From: a bacterium
Lineage (GTDB): Bacteria; Blakebacterota; Blakebacteria; Blakebacterales; Blakebacteraceae
Direction of reading: 5' to 3'
NCBI GenBank assembly: GCA_025774615.1
Contig: JALGVQ010000004.1
Coordinates: 1-51,497 of the forward strand
Length of the DNA stretch: 51,497 nt
The translations under genes and the position numbers were made by a program. Below, in pieces: positions 17,841-26,304 of this stretch (the stretch's first letter is position 1; every line of letters begins with the position of its first letter). The notes under the pieces are model-generated. The model was given only the letters and a program-made list of their open reading frames with translations, was not told where the DNA came from and did no database searches.

Positions 17841-20790
17841 GCGGAAACTCCCTGTCAAAAAGGGCCCGGACCTTTCCGGTCATCTCCGGAAGTGTTCTCA
17901 TGGTCTCTTCGGCTATCACCACTGTCGGGGCGTCTTCATACCACGATGCCGGGACGCGGGTGATATCCCTGCCGAAATGGAGCTGGAGGGCGATCTGGAT
18001 GCTTCGCAGCTGCTGATAGGTGTTCTGCAGGAGGTCGCCCTCCGATGCGGTGAAGGTGCCGGAAGCTGTCAGTGGTCCGATGAGGTCGGGGATATGGGCG
18101 CTCACCGGTCCCGGGCCTTCCCGGCGTCCGGTGGTCAGACCGAGAGCAAGATATTCGATGTCAGCCATCGCACCCGGTGATCGCTTGACGTCGAACAGCT
18201 CATCGCGTGAAACAGTCTGACTCTCCTTCCTGACTTCCTCCTCCTGCAACTGCCTGACCGACCGGAGGGAGGATCGCGTCTCCCGGTCGAGGTGGAAACC
18301 GGCGAGCCAGTCGTCGATGACATCGATAGATTCACTGAGCAGGCTTCTCCTGCCGTAGAACGGTTGAACACGCCGGAGGGCAAGGTATTCCCACAAAGAC
18401 GCGCGTTCATTGAGATATCTCTCCAGGTAGGCGGGGTCGACGCTCGTCGGAGCCGACCGTCCCTCGGGACGGAGCCTCATATCAACGGGGTAGGGGCCGC
18501 CGGGAGGGGAGAGGAGACCGCCTGCGCGAGCGGCAAGTTCCTGTACTGCGGCGCCGGCTCCTTCGCGATGCAGGAAGAGCAGGTCGGCGTCGGAAGCAAA
18601 GGTCATCGATCGAGCCGACAGCGTACCGAGGCTGAGCACAGCCGCCTGCGGCGGGTTGAGGAATTCCCGGAAGTGAACCCCCATGAAACAGCGGATCAGG
18701 TCACGGGCAAGAAGCCCCAGGGTGCTCATCGTCAGGGAAAGATCCCGTTCTCCCGTGATATATGAGAGCCCGGCAGCGAGGAATTCACGGGTGCGGATCG
18801 CTTCCAGGTCACGGACCATCTCACGGCTCGATCCGGCCCGGGCGCGGATCCTTCGCAGTTGACTGACCCGGCTGGTTCTCTCGGCGGCAACCCCGGCTGC
18901 TCCGATGCTGAAGAGACGCTCGAAATGCTCCGGGTGACGGAGAAGGAGATCGGTGAGCAGGTCCCCCGAGGCACAGAGCAGGAGCATTGCCTTGCGTATC
19001 GAGTCCTCTCTGGCGAGGAGTCGTACGTACGCTCCCGGACTCCCGAGCCGACGAAGGATCCGTTCGAGGTTGTTGATGGCCCGGTCGGGGTTGCCTGTCT
19101 CAACCGCGTCTTTAAGAAGTGGTGGAAGGAGGCCGACGAATGCCGCCCACGAATTGGAACCGCCGGCCCTGATGAGGGAGCCGGTCGCGACAAGGACGCG
19201 GTGGCTCTGGGCCGGTTCCCTGAAGCCTCTCTGTTCAAGACGAAGAGCCGCTTCATCGCCGCCCGCCGGCAGGTTCAGAATGCTCTCGACCGGTTCGCCG
19301 GTCACTTCCTCACCGGCACCGGGAAGGAGGGAGTTCAGTACCTCCATGACCGATCCACGCAGGCTGTGGTAACGGGCAAGAAAGCTGTCCGGCTCGGTGA
19401 ATCCCATCAGGCGGGCAACCGCCCTGCGACGATGGGTCCCCTCCGGCAGGGTGAATGTCTGCCGATCTTCCTGCATCTGGAGAACGGTCTCGAGCCTGCG
19501 GAAGAAGCAGTAGGCCTCATCAAGGTGGTCTGCCTCGGACCCGGGGAGCAGGCCCTCCTGCCTGAGGAGATGGATCGATTCCCGGGTCGAGGGATGACGG
19601 ATCACGTCATGTCGGCCTCCGTAGAGGAGTTGGAAGACCTGCACGATAAATTCAACGTCCCGTATCGCCCCCGGAGCGAGTTTCACATGCTCGGTCGAGA
19701 GAGAGGTGCCTTCACGTGCCCGGCGCTCCCTGCGGAGACGGTGGGCCTCCTCTCCCGGATCTCGGGTCGCATGGGTCGGATAGATGAAGGGGACGAGCAG
19801 TTCAAGGAAACGTGAGCCGCTGTTGAGATCACCGGCACAGGGACGGGCCTTGACGAGCATCTGACGCTCCCAGGGAGCGCCCTGGCCCGCGTAATACGAC
19901 TCCATCCACTGCAGACTGCGGACAAGCGGGGCGCGATCACCTCCCGGTCTCAGTCTGAGGTCGACGCGGTAGAGACTCCCTTCGGGAGTATAACGGGTGA
20001 GAGCCTCCACCAGGGCCTCGATGGCCCGCGTCAGGGGGGGCATGATGCGGGCAAGCTCGTTACCGCTGCCGGGTGAGAGGGTGAAGATGAGATCGATATC
20101 ACTGGAGAAGTTGAGTTCACGCCCCCCCAGTTTTCCGAACGCGATAACAGACGGCATCGGCAGATCATCCGGCCAGATCAGGTTCAGCAGGTTCTGGAGG
20201 ATGAGGTCAGCTATATCTGAGAGCGCCCGCCACTCTTCATCAACCTCTGAAAGCCCCAGTGCCGCTCGCGATCCGATCCGGAGCAGTTGCCGTCGCTTCA
20301 ACTGGTTCAGCGCAATAAGGGTCTCTTCGTTGAACTCCTCGCCAGATAATGCGGCGTCGAGGTCGGCGATCGCTTCGACGGCATGCCGGCCACAGCCGCC
20401 CGGAGCGAGGAGCCATGAGAGTGAATCGGGTGAGCGCAGCAGCAGTTCACCGAGGAAGGGGCTCGAGCCGAGAACCCTCAGCGTGGTCAGCACTCTCTCC
20501 CGGTCGGTGAGCAGTTCGCGCAATCCGATGTGCTCATCCAACCGCTGCAGCGCGGTAAGAGCGAGATCGGGATCGGGGGCGACGTTCAGGCCCTCCCTGA
20601 GCGGTTCTGTGTGTTCGAACCAGAATTCAGCGGCGCGACCACTGCCCAGCCGGCTGAGGTTCCGGGCGGCGTTCGGCAGATCGGCAAAGCCCATCTCCTC
20701 GAGAGACGCGAGATTGCTTTGATCCGCTGCGTCATGCCGCAAATAGGGAAGGAGCAGGAGATCGGTCTGCCGGTTCGGAGCTGAATCCAT
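17824..20790 (-). CDS. glnE: Glutamine synthetase adenylyltransferase / adenylyl-removing enzyme
   Basis: 988 residues from the minus-strand ATG at 20788-20790 (E. coli GlnE is 946). It attaches or removes AMP on GlnA under PII control. The N-terminal removase domain has FGKLGGRELNFSSDIDLIF with Asp231/Asp233. A GlnD-type helical linker follows (KLAPGAIRDVEFIVQVFQLL and later DVKRSPGAMADIEYLALGL). The C-terminal transferase domain has GTLSARSMTFASDADLLFLH with Asp734/Asp736: the DxD pair is kept, but the usual GK(L/Y)GG is lost. The frame stays open upstream to 21096, but that would run across glnB, so it was rejected. It is the only minus-strand gene here. Confidence 0.94.
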   Translation of the reverse strand: MDSAPNRQTDLLLLPYLRHDAADQSNLASLEEMGFADLPNAARNLSRLGSGRAAEFWFEHTEPLREGLNVAPDPDLALTALQRLDEHIGLRELLTDRERVLTTLRVLGSSPFLGELLLRSPDSLSWLLAPGGCGRHAVEAIADLDAALSGEEFNEETLIALNQLKRRQLLRIGSRAALGLSEVDEEWRALSDIADLILQNLLNLIWPDDLPMPSVIAFGKLGGRELNFSSDIDLIFTLSPGSGNELARIMPPLTRAIEALVEALTRYTPEGSLYRVDLRLRPGGDRAPLVRSLQWMESYYAGQGAPWERQMLVKARPCAGDLNSGSRFLELLVPFIYPTHATRDPGEEAHRLRRERRAREGTSLSTEHVKLAPGAIRDVEFIVQVFQLLYGGRHDVIRHPSTRESIHLLRQEGLLPGSEADHLDEAYCFFRRLETVLQMQEDRQTFTLPEGTHRRRAVARLMGFTEPDSFLARYHSLRGSVMEVLNSLLPGAGEEVTGEPVESILNLPAGGDEAALRLEQRGFREPAQSHRVLVATGSLIRAGGSNSWAAFVGLLPPLLKDAVETGNPDRAINNLERILRRLGSPGAYVRLLAREDSIRKAMLLLCASGDLLTDLLLRHPEHFERLFSIGAAGVAAERTSRVSQLRRIRARAGSSREMVRDLEAIRTREFLAAGLSYITGERDLSLTMSTLGLLARDLIRCFMGVHFREFLNPPQAAVLSLGTLSARSMTFASDADLLFLHREGAGAAVQELAARAGGLLSPPGGPYPVDMRLRPEGRSAPTSVDPAYLERYLNERASLWEYLALRRVQPFYGRRSLLSESIDVIDDWLAGFHLDRETRSSLRSVRQLQEEEVRKESQTVSRDELFDVKRSPGAMADIEYLALGLTTGRREGPGPVSAHIPDLIGPLTASGTFTASEGDLLQNTYQQLRSIQIALQLHFGRDITRVPASWYEDAPTVVIAEETMRTLPEMTGKVRALFDREFPLTDQT

Positions 20791-20970
20791 GATGGAACAC
20801 AGTACATGCCTGCGGGGTATGCCTGCCACCGGAGTGTCATGCGACGGTTGTTGCGTGACAGGGCACCAGTATGCATGCAACGCTTGTGGCCGGAGAGCTA
20901 TGGAGGTAGACTCCTTTCCCGTCCGGAAACGGCCCTTTTCCGCCGGCCATCTACCCGGAGTACCGGCTGA
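20791..20970. promoter_or_regulatory. Divergent glnE/glnB intergenic region
   Basis: 180 bp that must hold the start signals for both divergent genes. It contains the 31-nt repeat copy (20840-20870). A possible weak promoter toward glnB is TTGTTG (20849-20854), 16 nt, then TATGCA (20871-20876); it overlaps the repeat. An inverted repeat of CGGAAA and TTTCCG lies near 20930-20950. No sigma54 -24/-12 match (TGGC...TTGC) was seen. Promoter positions remain uncertain. Confidence 0.35.
20840..20870 (+). repeat. 31-nt copy of the repeat right end, upstream of glnB
   Basis: These 31 bases match 21554-21584 at 30 positions, the only difference being T/C within TTGTTGCG versus TTGTCGCG. It includes GCGTGACAGGGCACCAG. 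The GTGTCATG just upstream (20835-20842) resembles the left end of the larger element, so this may be a decayed or internally deleted copy. It has the same orientation as the downstream copy, so glnB lies between direct repeats about 0.7 kb apart. Confidence 0.8.
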
Positions 20971-21309
<339 letters not shown>

Positions 21310-21665
21310 GTACGTCCTCCCGCAGTCTGAAAACAGTGTACTGGCCCGTATCTATCCTCAATCAGTCGAAGATTCCTCTTAACGAGAACACCCCGGTTGT
21401 GTTAATTTCGCACGGGCATGGGTGTCATGTCAGGTGACAAACGTCAGCACCGAGAGTGATGCCGGGCCCGGCCTGCAAGGCGCGGCGACGAGGCATAGCG
21501 GTGGCTATGGCGAGAAGACGAAACGCAGCCGGTCGGGATGCGGCACCGCTCGAATGCGACGGTTGTCGCGTGACAGGGCACCAGCTGTTGACGGGTATGG
21601 CCGACCGTGGATTCCCGAACCCCTCTCACGCTACGTTCATTTCCGACGTAGACAGACCGAAACGG
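21310..21665 (+). other. 356-bp gene-free region between glnB and purN
   Basis: No protein or known RNA gene is supported. The first 110 bases (21310-21420) show no clear promoter or terminator. Bases 21421-21582 are an inverted-repeat-bounded element. Bases 21631-21651 form a perfect 6-bp hairpin (CTACGT / ACGTAG, 9-nt loop) ending 14 nt before the purN ATG. An ORF from 21456 reads in frame into purN but lacks purN-family similarity before 21666. The purN-purH promoter was not located. Confidence 0.6.
21421..21582 (+). repeat. 162-bp inverted-repeat element (MITE/REP-like)
   Basis: The 25-base ends (21421-21445 and 21558-21582) are inverted repeats matching at 20 of 25 positions. Each arm is itself near-palindromic: TGTCAGGTGACA on the left and TGTCGCGTGACA on the right. 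Internal structure includes the perfect palindrome GCCGGGCCCGGC (21461-21472) and a perfect hairpin CATAGC-GGTG-GCTATG (21494-21509). It encodes no transposase. The flanks CATG and AGCT show no target-site duplication. Related sequence occurs at 20840-20870 and 29373-29398, so this is a repeat family and not a single hairpin. It could be a non-autonomous mobile element or a structured RNA. Confidence 0.7.
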
Positions 21666-22310
21666 ATGGAAATGGCTCTTAATCTCGCTGTTCTCGCCTC
21701 TGGTGGAGGGACGAACTTTCAGGCGATACTTGATGCCATCAGCGGAGGAACACTCGACGCGGAAGTCGTACTGGTCGCGAGTAACAGAGAGAACGCGCGT
21801 GCCCTCGAACGGGGAGGGAACGCCGGTGTCAGGGCAGAGCACATCCTGCCGGGAGACGATTACGACGATAGACTGCACGATCTCCTCGAAGAAGCGGCGC
21901 CCGACCTGATCGTGCTGGCCGGCTATATGAAGCTGATCGCGGCGCGCACCGTCCGGCGGTGGAATGGCAGGATGCTGAACATCCACCCGGCACTCCTGCC
22001 CGCATTCGGGGGGAAGGGGATGTACGGGATGCATGTGCATGAAGCTGTGCTGGAGAGCGGTACACGGGTGACCGGTGTGACGGTCCATATCGTCGACGAG
22101 GAATACGATCGGGGGCCGATCATCGCCCAGCTCGCCGTCCCGGTCCTTGATGGCGACACCCCGGAGATGATTCAGCAGAGAGTGCTGAAGAGGGAATATG
22201 ATATCTACCCGAGGGTCATCCAGTGGTTCTCGGAAGGCAGGATCCGCATCGAGGAGGGTCGGGTATTCGGCAGCGAGCCGGACCCGCTCCTGATACAGGA
22301 ACGGAGCTGA
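21666..22310 (+). CDS. purN: Phosphoribosylglycinamide formyltransferase
   Basis: 214 residues from ATG 21666 (ATG 21672 is equally possible), close to E. coli PurN (212). It transfers a formyl group from 10-formyl-THF to GAR in purine synthesis. Visible: LAVLASGGGTNFQAILDAI, LVASNRENARAL, VLAGYMKLI, and the catalytic block NIHPALLPAFGGKGMYG with the His after Asn. TGVTVHIVDEEYDRGPII supplies the Asp. The frame remains open upstream into the repeat element to 21456, but that part resembles no PurN. It is followed eight bases later by purH, the later formyl-transfer step of the same pathway. Confidence 0.96.
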   Translation: MEMALNLAVLASGGGTNFQAILDAISGGTLDAEVVLVASNRENARALERGGNAGVRAEHILPGDDYDDRLHDLLEEAAPDLIVLAGYMKLIAARTVRRWNGRMLNIHPALLPAFGGKGMYGMHVHEAVLESGTRVTGVTVHIVDEEYDRGPIIAQLAVPVLDGDTPEMIQQRVLKREYDIYPRVIQWFSEGRIRIEEGRVFGSEPDPLLIQERS

Positions 22311-22318
22311 CAACGATA

Positions 22319-23932
22319 ATGGAGTCACAGGGAAACATACCGGTTCGTCGCGCGCTTCTCAGTGTCAGTGACAAGTCAGGGTTGGTGGAGTTCGCCCGGG
22401 GATTGTCGGAGCTGGGGATCTCGCTCATTTCCACCGGTGGTACGCGCACCGTGCTGGAGGACGCGGGGATCGAGGTCGAGGACGTGGCGCAGTTCACCGG
22501 TTCCGAGGAGATGATGGATGGGCGGGTCAAGACACTTCACTCGAAACTCCACGCAGCCCTGCTGGCCCGACGCGACCATGAGGGTGACATGGAGGCTCTG
22601 CAGGAACGGGGATGGGAGACCATCGATCTCGTTGCGGTGAATCTCTATCCATTCGAGGAGAAGGCAATAGGAGAGAGTCTCGACCTGGATGGAGCGACCT
22701 CCTTCATCGATATCGGCGGACCGACGATGCTGAGGGCGGCAGCCAAGAACCAGCGGGGTGTTGTGGTTGTTCCCGATCCAGCCTGGTACGGAACCGTGCT
22801 CGAGGCACTACGGGGTGATGACGGGGTGTCGGTACCTCTCTCCCTCGGCAGGGAGCTGGCTGCCGATGTATTCCGCCGGACCGCACTCTATGACAGCGCG
22901 ATCGCCACGTACCTGCAGGAACTGAATACCTCCGATGACGCCGAAGATGATGAAGAGATGGAACCGACTCCCTTCACAACCGTCCTCATGCCAAGATTCG
23001 AACGGGTGATGATCCTCCGGTACGGAGAGAATCCACATCAGAAGGCGGCCTTCTACCAGGATCCCCTGCGGTCGGGTCCGAATGTGGCCGATGCCGAACA
23101 GCTGGGCGGCAAACAGCTCTCATTCAACAACATAATAGACCTTGAGTCAGCCCTCGGGATCCCCCTCGAGTTCGAGGAGCCGGCATGTGCCCTGATCAAG
23201 CATACCAATCCATGCGGAGCCGGAACCGGATCTGATCTGATCGCCGCGTACGAGAACGCGCTGGCTACCGACCCGGTGTCGGCGTTCGGCGGTCTTGCCG
23301 GGTTCAACCGGACGGTCGACGAGGCTCTTGCCGAAAAGATGATCGATCGTTTCTGGGAAGCGATCATCGCTCCCGGCTTCACGCCGGAAGCGCTCGACAT
23401 CCTGGTGACCAAGAAGAACCTGCGGGTGATGCGATACGATCCTGACGGTAAAAGAGAACTCAGTGGGTCGTACGATTACAAGCGTGTCTACGGCGGGCTC
23501 CTCGTCCAGGAACTCGATGGCGGCTGGGTACCGATGTCGGAGGCCGAGGTCGTCACCGAACGTGAGCCGACCGGGGAGGAACTGATAGCCCTCGAATTCG
23601 GCTGGAAGGTCATCAAGTGGGTCAAGTCGAATGCCATAGTGTATGCCGGCGCGGACCGGACGCTCGGGGTCGGTGCCGGGCAGATGAGCCGTGTCGATAG
23701 CGCTGAGCTGGCGGTGAAGAAGGCACAGAGTGGCGGACTCTCCATCGAGGGATGCGCGATGGCCTCAGATGCTTTCTTCCCGTTCAGGGATGCCGTGGAC
23801 GCCGCGGCCGATGCGGGGGTCAAGGCGATCGTGCAGCCGGGCGGATCGATACGGGATGCAGAAACAATAGAAGCAGCAAACGAACATGGTATTGCCATGC
23901 TCTTCACTCGAATGCGCCATTTCCGCCACTAG
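22319..23932 (+). CDS. purH: Bifunctional AICAR formyltransferase / IMP cyclohydrolase
   Basis: 537 residues, as expected (E. coli 529). It catalyses the last two steps to IMP. The N-terminal cyclohydrolase domain begins RRALLSVSDKSGLVEFARGL, with STGGTRTVLEDAGI and GRVKTLHSKLHAALLARRD. The C-terminal transferase has LRYGENPHQKAAFYQ, KQLSFNNIIDLESAL and the catalytic IKHTNPCGAG. GAGQMSRVDSAELAVKKA and SDAFFPFRDAVDAAADAGV complete it. The ATG at 22319 was chosen because translation above it overlaps purN and has no family similarity. The end AMLFTRMRHFRH is typical. mreB follows in 15 nt. Confidence 0.97.
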   Translation: MESQGNIPVRRALLSVSDKSGLVEFARGLSELGISLISTGGTRTVLEDAGIEVEDVAQFTGSEEMMDGRVKTLHSKLHAALLARRDHEGDMEALQERGWETIDLVAVNLYPFEEKAIGESLDLDGATSFIDIGGPTMLRAAAKNQRGVVVVPDPAWYGTVLEALRGDDGVSVPLSLGRELAADVFRRTALYDSAIATYLQELNTSDDAEDDEEMEPTPFTTVLMPRFERVMILRYGENPHQKAAFYQDPLRSGPNVADAEQLGGKQLSFNNIIDLESALGIPLEFEEPACALIKHTNPCGAGTGSDLIAAYENALATDPVSAFGGLAGFNRTVDEALAEKMIDRFWEAIIAPGFTPEALDILVTKKNLRVMRYDPDGKRELSGSYDYKRVYGGLLVQELDGGWVPMSEAEVVTEREPTGEELIALEFGWKVIKWVKSNAIVYAGADRTLGVGAGQMSRVDSAELAVKKAQSGGLSIEGCAMASDAFFPFRDAVDAAADAGVKAIVQPGGSIRDAETIEAANEHGIAMLFTRMRHFRH

Positions 23933-23947
23933 CAGAGGACCGGAACA

Positions 23948-24982
23948 GTGGGTTTCATGTTCAGAGAATTCTTCGCCAATGACGTCGGTATCGACCTTGG
24001 GACCGCGAACACCCTCGTCTATGTGCGCGGGAAGGGCATAGTGGTGAATGAGCCTTCCATCGTCGCTGTGGACAGGCAGACACAGCGGGTTCTGGCGATC
24101 GGGTATGAGGCCAAGGAGATGCTTGGAAGGACTCCTGAGGATGTCATGACGATCCGTCCCCTCAAGGATGGTGTGATCGCTGATTTCGAGAAGACCGAAG
24201 AGATGCTCCGCGCGTTCATCCGGAAAGTGCAGAACAGCCGCATCTTCGGCCGTCCCCGCATCGTCATCTGTGTGCCTTCAGGGATCACCGAAGTGGAGAA
24301 GCGTGCGGTTCGGGATTCTGCCGAGTCAGCGGGGGCCAGGGAGGTATTCCTGATCGCCGAGCCGATGGCTGCAGCAATCGGGATCGGTCTTCCGGTCGAA
24401 ATGCCGGTCGGCAACATGGTCATCGATGTTGGTGGAGGAACCAGTGAGATCGCGGTGATCGCCCTTTCCGGCATCGTGACATCGACGAGTATCCGGGTCG
24501 GGGGTGATGCGATGGACCGGGCGATCGTGCAGTTCCTGAAGAAGAAGTACAACCTCCTGATCGGGGAGCGGACCGCCGAGCAGATAAAGATCGAGATCGC
24601 GTCAGCGGTCAAACTCGATCCACCCCTCGAGACGCGGGTCAAGGGTCGCGATCTGGTAGGGGGCATACCGAAAACCATCATCCTCTCCAGTGATGAAGTG
24701 AGAGAGGCGCTGGCCGAGCCGATCTCACAGATCATCGATGGCGTCAGGATCAGTCTCGAGCGTACCCCGCCGGAGCTGGCGGCGGACATCCTCGATCGGG
24801 GCATCATCCTCAGTGGAGGCGGCGGGCTTCTCCGAGGTCTCGATCAGAGACTCCGTGATGAGACGAATCTGCCGATCAATGTTGTCGAGGATCCACTCAC
24901 GTGTGTGGTTCGCGGAACCGGGAAGGTGCTTGAGAATCTCCCCGATTATATGAAAATGCTCATGAAGGGGAATCGCAGGTGA
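23948..24982 (+). CDS. mreB: Rod shape-determining protein MreB
   Basis: 344 residues, actin-like. It polymerises under the inner membrane and guides elongation-phase wall synthesis. Nucleotide-binding blocks: NDVGIDLGTANTLVYVRGKG (phosphate 1), VIDVGGGTSEIAVIALSG (phosphate 2) and IILSGGGGLLRGLDQRL (adenosine). The N-terminal amphipathic start MFREFFANDVG supports the ATG at 23957 or the GTG at 23948; an AGAGGA lies about eight bases before the GTG. First gene of mreBCD-mrdA-rodA. No unusual insertions. Confidence 0.98.
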   Translation: MGFMFREFFANDVGIDLGTANTLVYVRGKGIVVNEPSIVAVDRQTQRVLAIGYEAKEMLGRTPEDVMTIRPLKDGVIADFEKTEEMLRAFIRKVQNSRIFGRPRIVICVPSGITEVEKRAVRDSAESAGAREVFLIAEPMAAAIGIGLPVEMPVGNMVIDVGGGTSEIAVIALSGIVTSTSIRVGGDAMDRAIVQFLKKKYNLLIGERTAEQIKIEIASAVKLDPPLETRVKGRDLVGGIPKTIILSSDEVREALAEPISQIIDGVRISLERTPPELAADILDRGIILSGGGGLLRGLDQRLRDETNLPINVVEDPLTCVVRGTGKVLENLPDYMKMLMKGNRR

Positions 24983-25012
24983 TCTGTTCTCCGCAGTGGA
25001 GAGGGGCTTGAA

Positions 25013-25810
25013 GTGCCCCGCCTTGGAGGGCGACTCCACGGCCGCCGGGATGAACTGACGCTCGCGATCCTGCTTCTTGTCGGTGCGGTCCTGGCCGCGG
25101 CGCCACAGACCTCTACAGCACCGGTCATCCACAGCATCCTTTCAAGAGGCAACGCGTTATTCGACAGCATGTTCGGCTGGACTTTCGAACTGTCCAATAC
25201 GTACCGGGATAATGTCGACCTGCGGCATCAGGTGGCCGAGCTCTCCCTCGCCAATACCCAGATGGAAGAAGTGCGTCTGCAGAATGAACGGTTCCGGGCA
25301 CTCCTGGACTGGGAGGGTGAGCGTCGTTCAGAGATCCTGACCGGTGCCGAAGTGATAGCTCACGGTGATGGCAGACAATCGTTCGCGGTCACCATCTCGG
25401 TCGGGTCTAGAGATGGCGTGAGACGGAACCAGGCTGTGGTAACCGCCGATGGACTGGTGGGAAGGATCGACCGGGAACCGGGCAGCAGCACATCGCTCGT
25501 GAGTCTCCTGAACGACCCTGCCAACGCGGTCGCGGCGGTCGTTCAGCGGAGTCGCGTGCAGGGGGTCTTCCAGTTCGCCGGAGATGAAGGACGGCTTTTT
25601 CACGTCCTGCAGGCAGCTGATGTGCTCAGTGGTGATGTCATCATCTCGAGCGGGTTGGGTGGTGTGTATCCTGAAGGGTTGATGATCGGCACGGTCATGT
25701 CGGTCTCCGATGATCGTGACGGGGTGTCGTTGAAGATCGTCGTGGCAACCTCTGCAGCGCTGGACAGGCTGGAGGAGGTCTTCATCCTGCGCTCCGGTAA
25801 TGGAGGATGA
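25013..25810 (+). CDS. mreC: Rod shape-determining protein MreC
   Basis: 265 residues. A bitopic inner-membrane protein whose periplasmic beta domain contacts PBP2 in the elongasome. One membrane helix lies at about residues 15-30 (LTLAILLLVGAVLAAA), followed by a coiled coil (QVAELSLANTQMEEVRLQNE) and the paired beta-barrel domain: AEVIAHGDGRQSFAVTISVG, RNQAVVTADGLVGRIDREPG, VQGVFQFAGDEGRL and VIISSGLGGVYPEGLMIG. The GTG at 25013 has a GGAGAGGGG ribosome-binding site. The stop overlaps mreD as ATGA. Confidence 0.95.
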   Translation: MPRLGGRLHGRRDELTLAILLLVGAVLAAAPQTSTAPVIHSILSRGNALFDSMFGWTFELSNTYRDNVDLRHQVAELSLANTQMEEVRLQNERFRALLDWEGERRSEILTGAEVIAHGDGRQSFAVTISVGSRDGVRRNQAVVTADGLVGRIDREPGSSTSLVSLLNDPANAVAAVVQRSRVQGVFQFAGDEGRLFHVLQAADVLSGDVIISSGLGGVYPEGLMIGTVMSVSDDRDGVSLKIVVATSAALDRLEEVFILRSGNGG

Positions 25811-26304
25811 ACCGGATCTTCCGATATCTCTTCTTCGGGCTGGCCGCCGTTGTTCTCCAGACCTACCTCGTGCCCTCAGTCGGGATCGGCGGGCAGCGGC
25901 CCGACCTGATCGTCGTTTTCGCGCTGACCGTCGGAGTATTCGAGGGCTCTTCCGGGGGGAGCCTTGCCGGCTTTCTGGCCGGGCTCGCGGCAGATCTCTA
26001 TCATCCGCCGACCTTCGGGGCAGGCGCGATGGCCGGAACCGTTGCCGGATATCTGGGTGGCTGGGCACAGACCTTTTTCGATCTCGATCACGCCCTCAAC
26101 CAGCTGATGGCATATGCCGGCGCCCATGCCGCGCATACAGCGCTCTTTGCGATCGTTGCCTCACTGCAGGGAACAGGACCGGTATTGAAGCTCTTCTTCG
26201 CCAACGGTATCGGTGGGGCAGTTTACACCTCGCTGGCGGGAGCGACCCTGCTGATGGTTGTCGGGCTGATCCGCGGGAAGAAGCACATCGTTGACAGGCG
26301 ATGA
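25807..26304 (+). CDS. mreD: Rod shape-determining protein MreD
   Basis: 165 residues, strongly hydrophobic with about five membrane segments, as expected for MreD. The N-terminal segment is YLFFGLAAVVLQTYLVP, then GGQRPDLIVVFALTVGVFEG, FLAGLAADLYHPPTFGAGAM (the conserved G..AGL..D). It is an inner-membrane part of the elongasome. Its ATG overlaps the mreC stop, and it overlaps mrdA by 14 nt. Weakly conserved family; context makes the call. Confidence 0.93.
   Translation: MNRIFRYLFFGLAAVVLQTYLVPSVGIGGQRPDLIVVFALTVGVFEGSSGGSLAGFLAGLAADLYHPPTFGAGAMAGTVAGYLGGWAQTFFDLDHALNQLMAYAGAHAAHTALFAIVASLQGTGPVLKLFFANGIGGAVYTSLAGATLLMVVGLIRGKKHIVDRR

Noticed and set aside
18859-19815. 318-codon plus-strand ORF inside glnE
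   Set aside because: Antisense shadow of GlnE without domain features.
21310-21420. Intrinsic terminator after glnB
   Set aside because: Only short weak inverted repeats without a following T-run are visible.
22223-22318. Extended purH start within purN
   Set aside because: No PurH similarity precedes MESQGNIPVRRALLSVSD, and the ATG at 22319 lies just after the purN stop.
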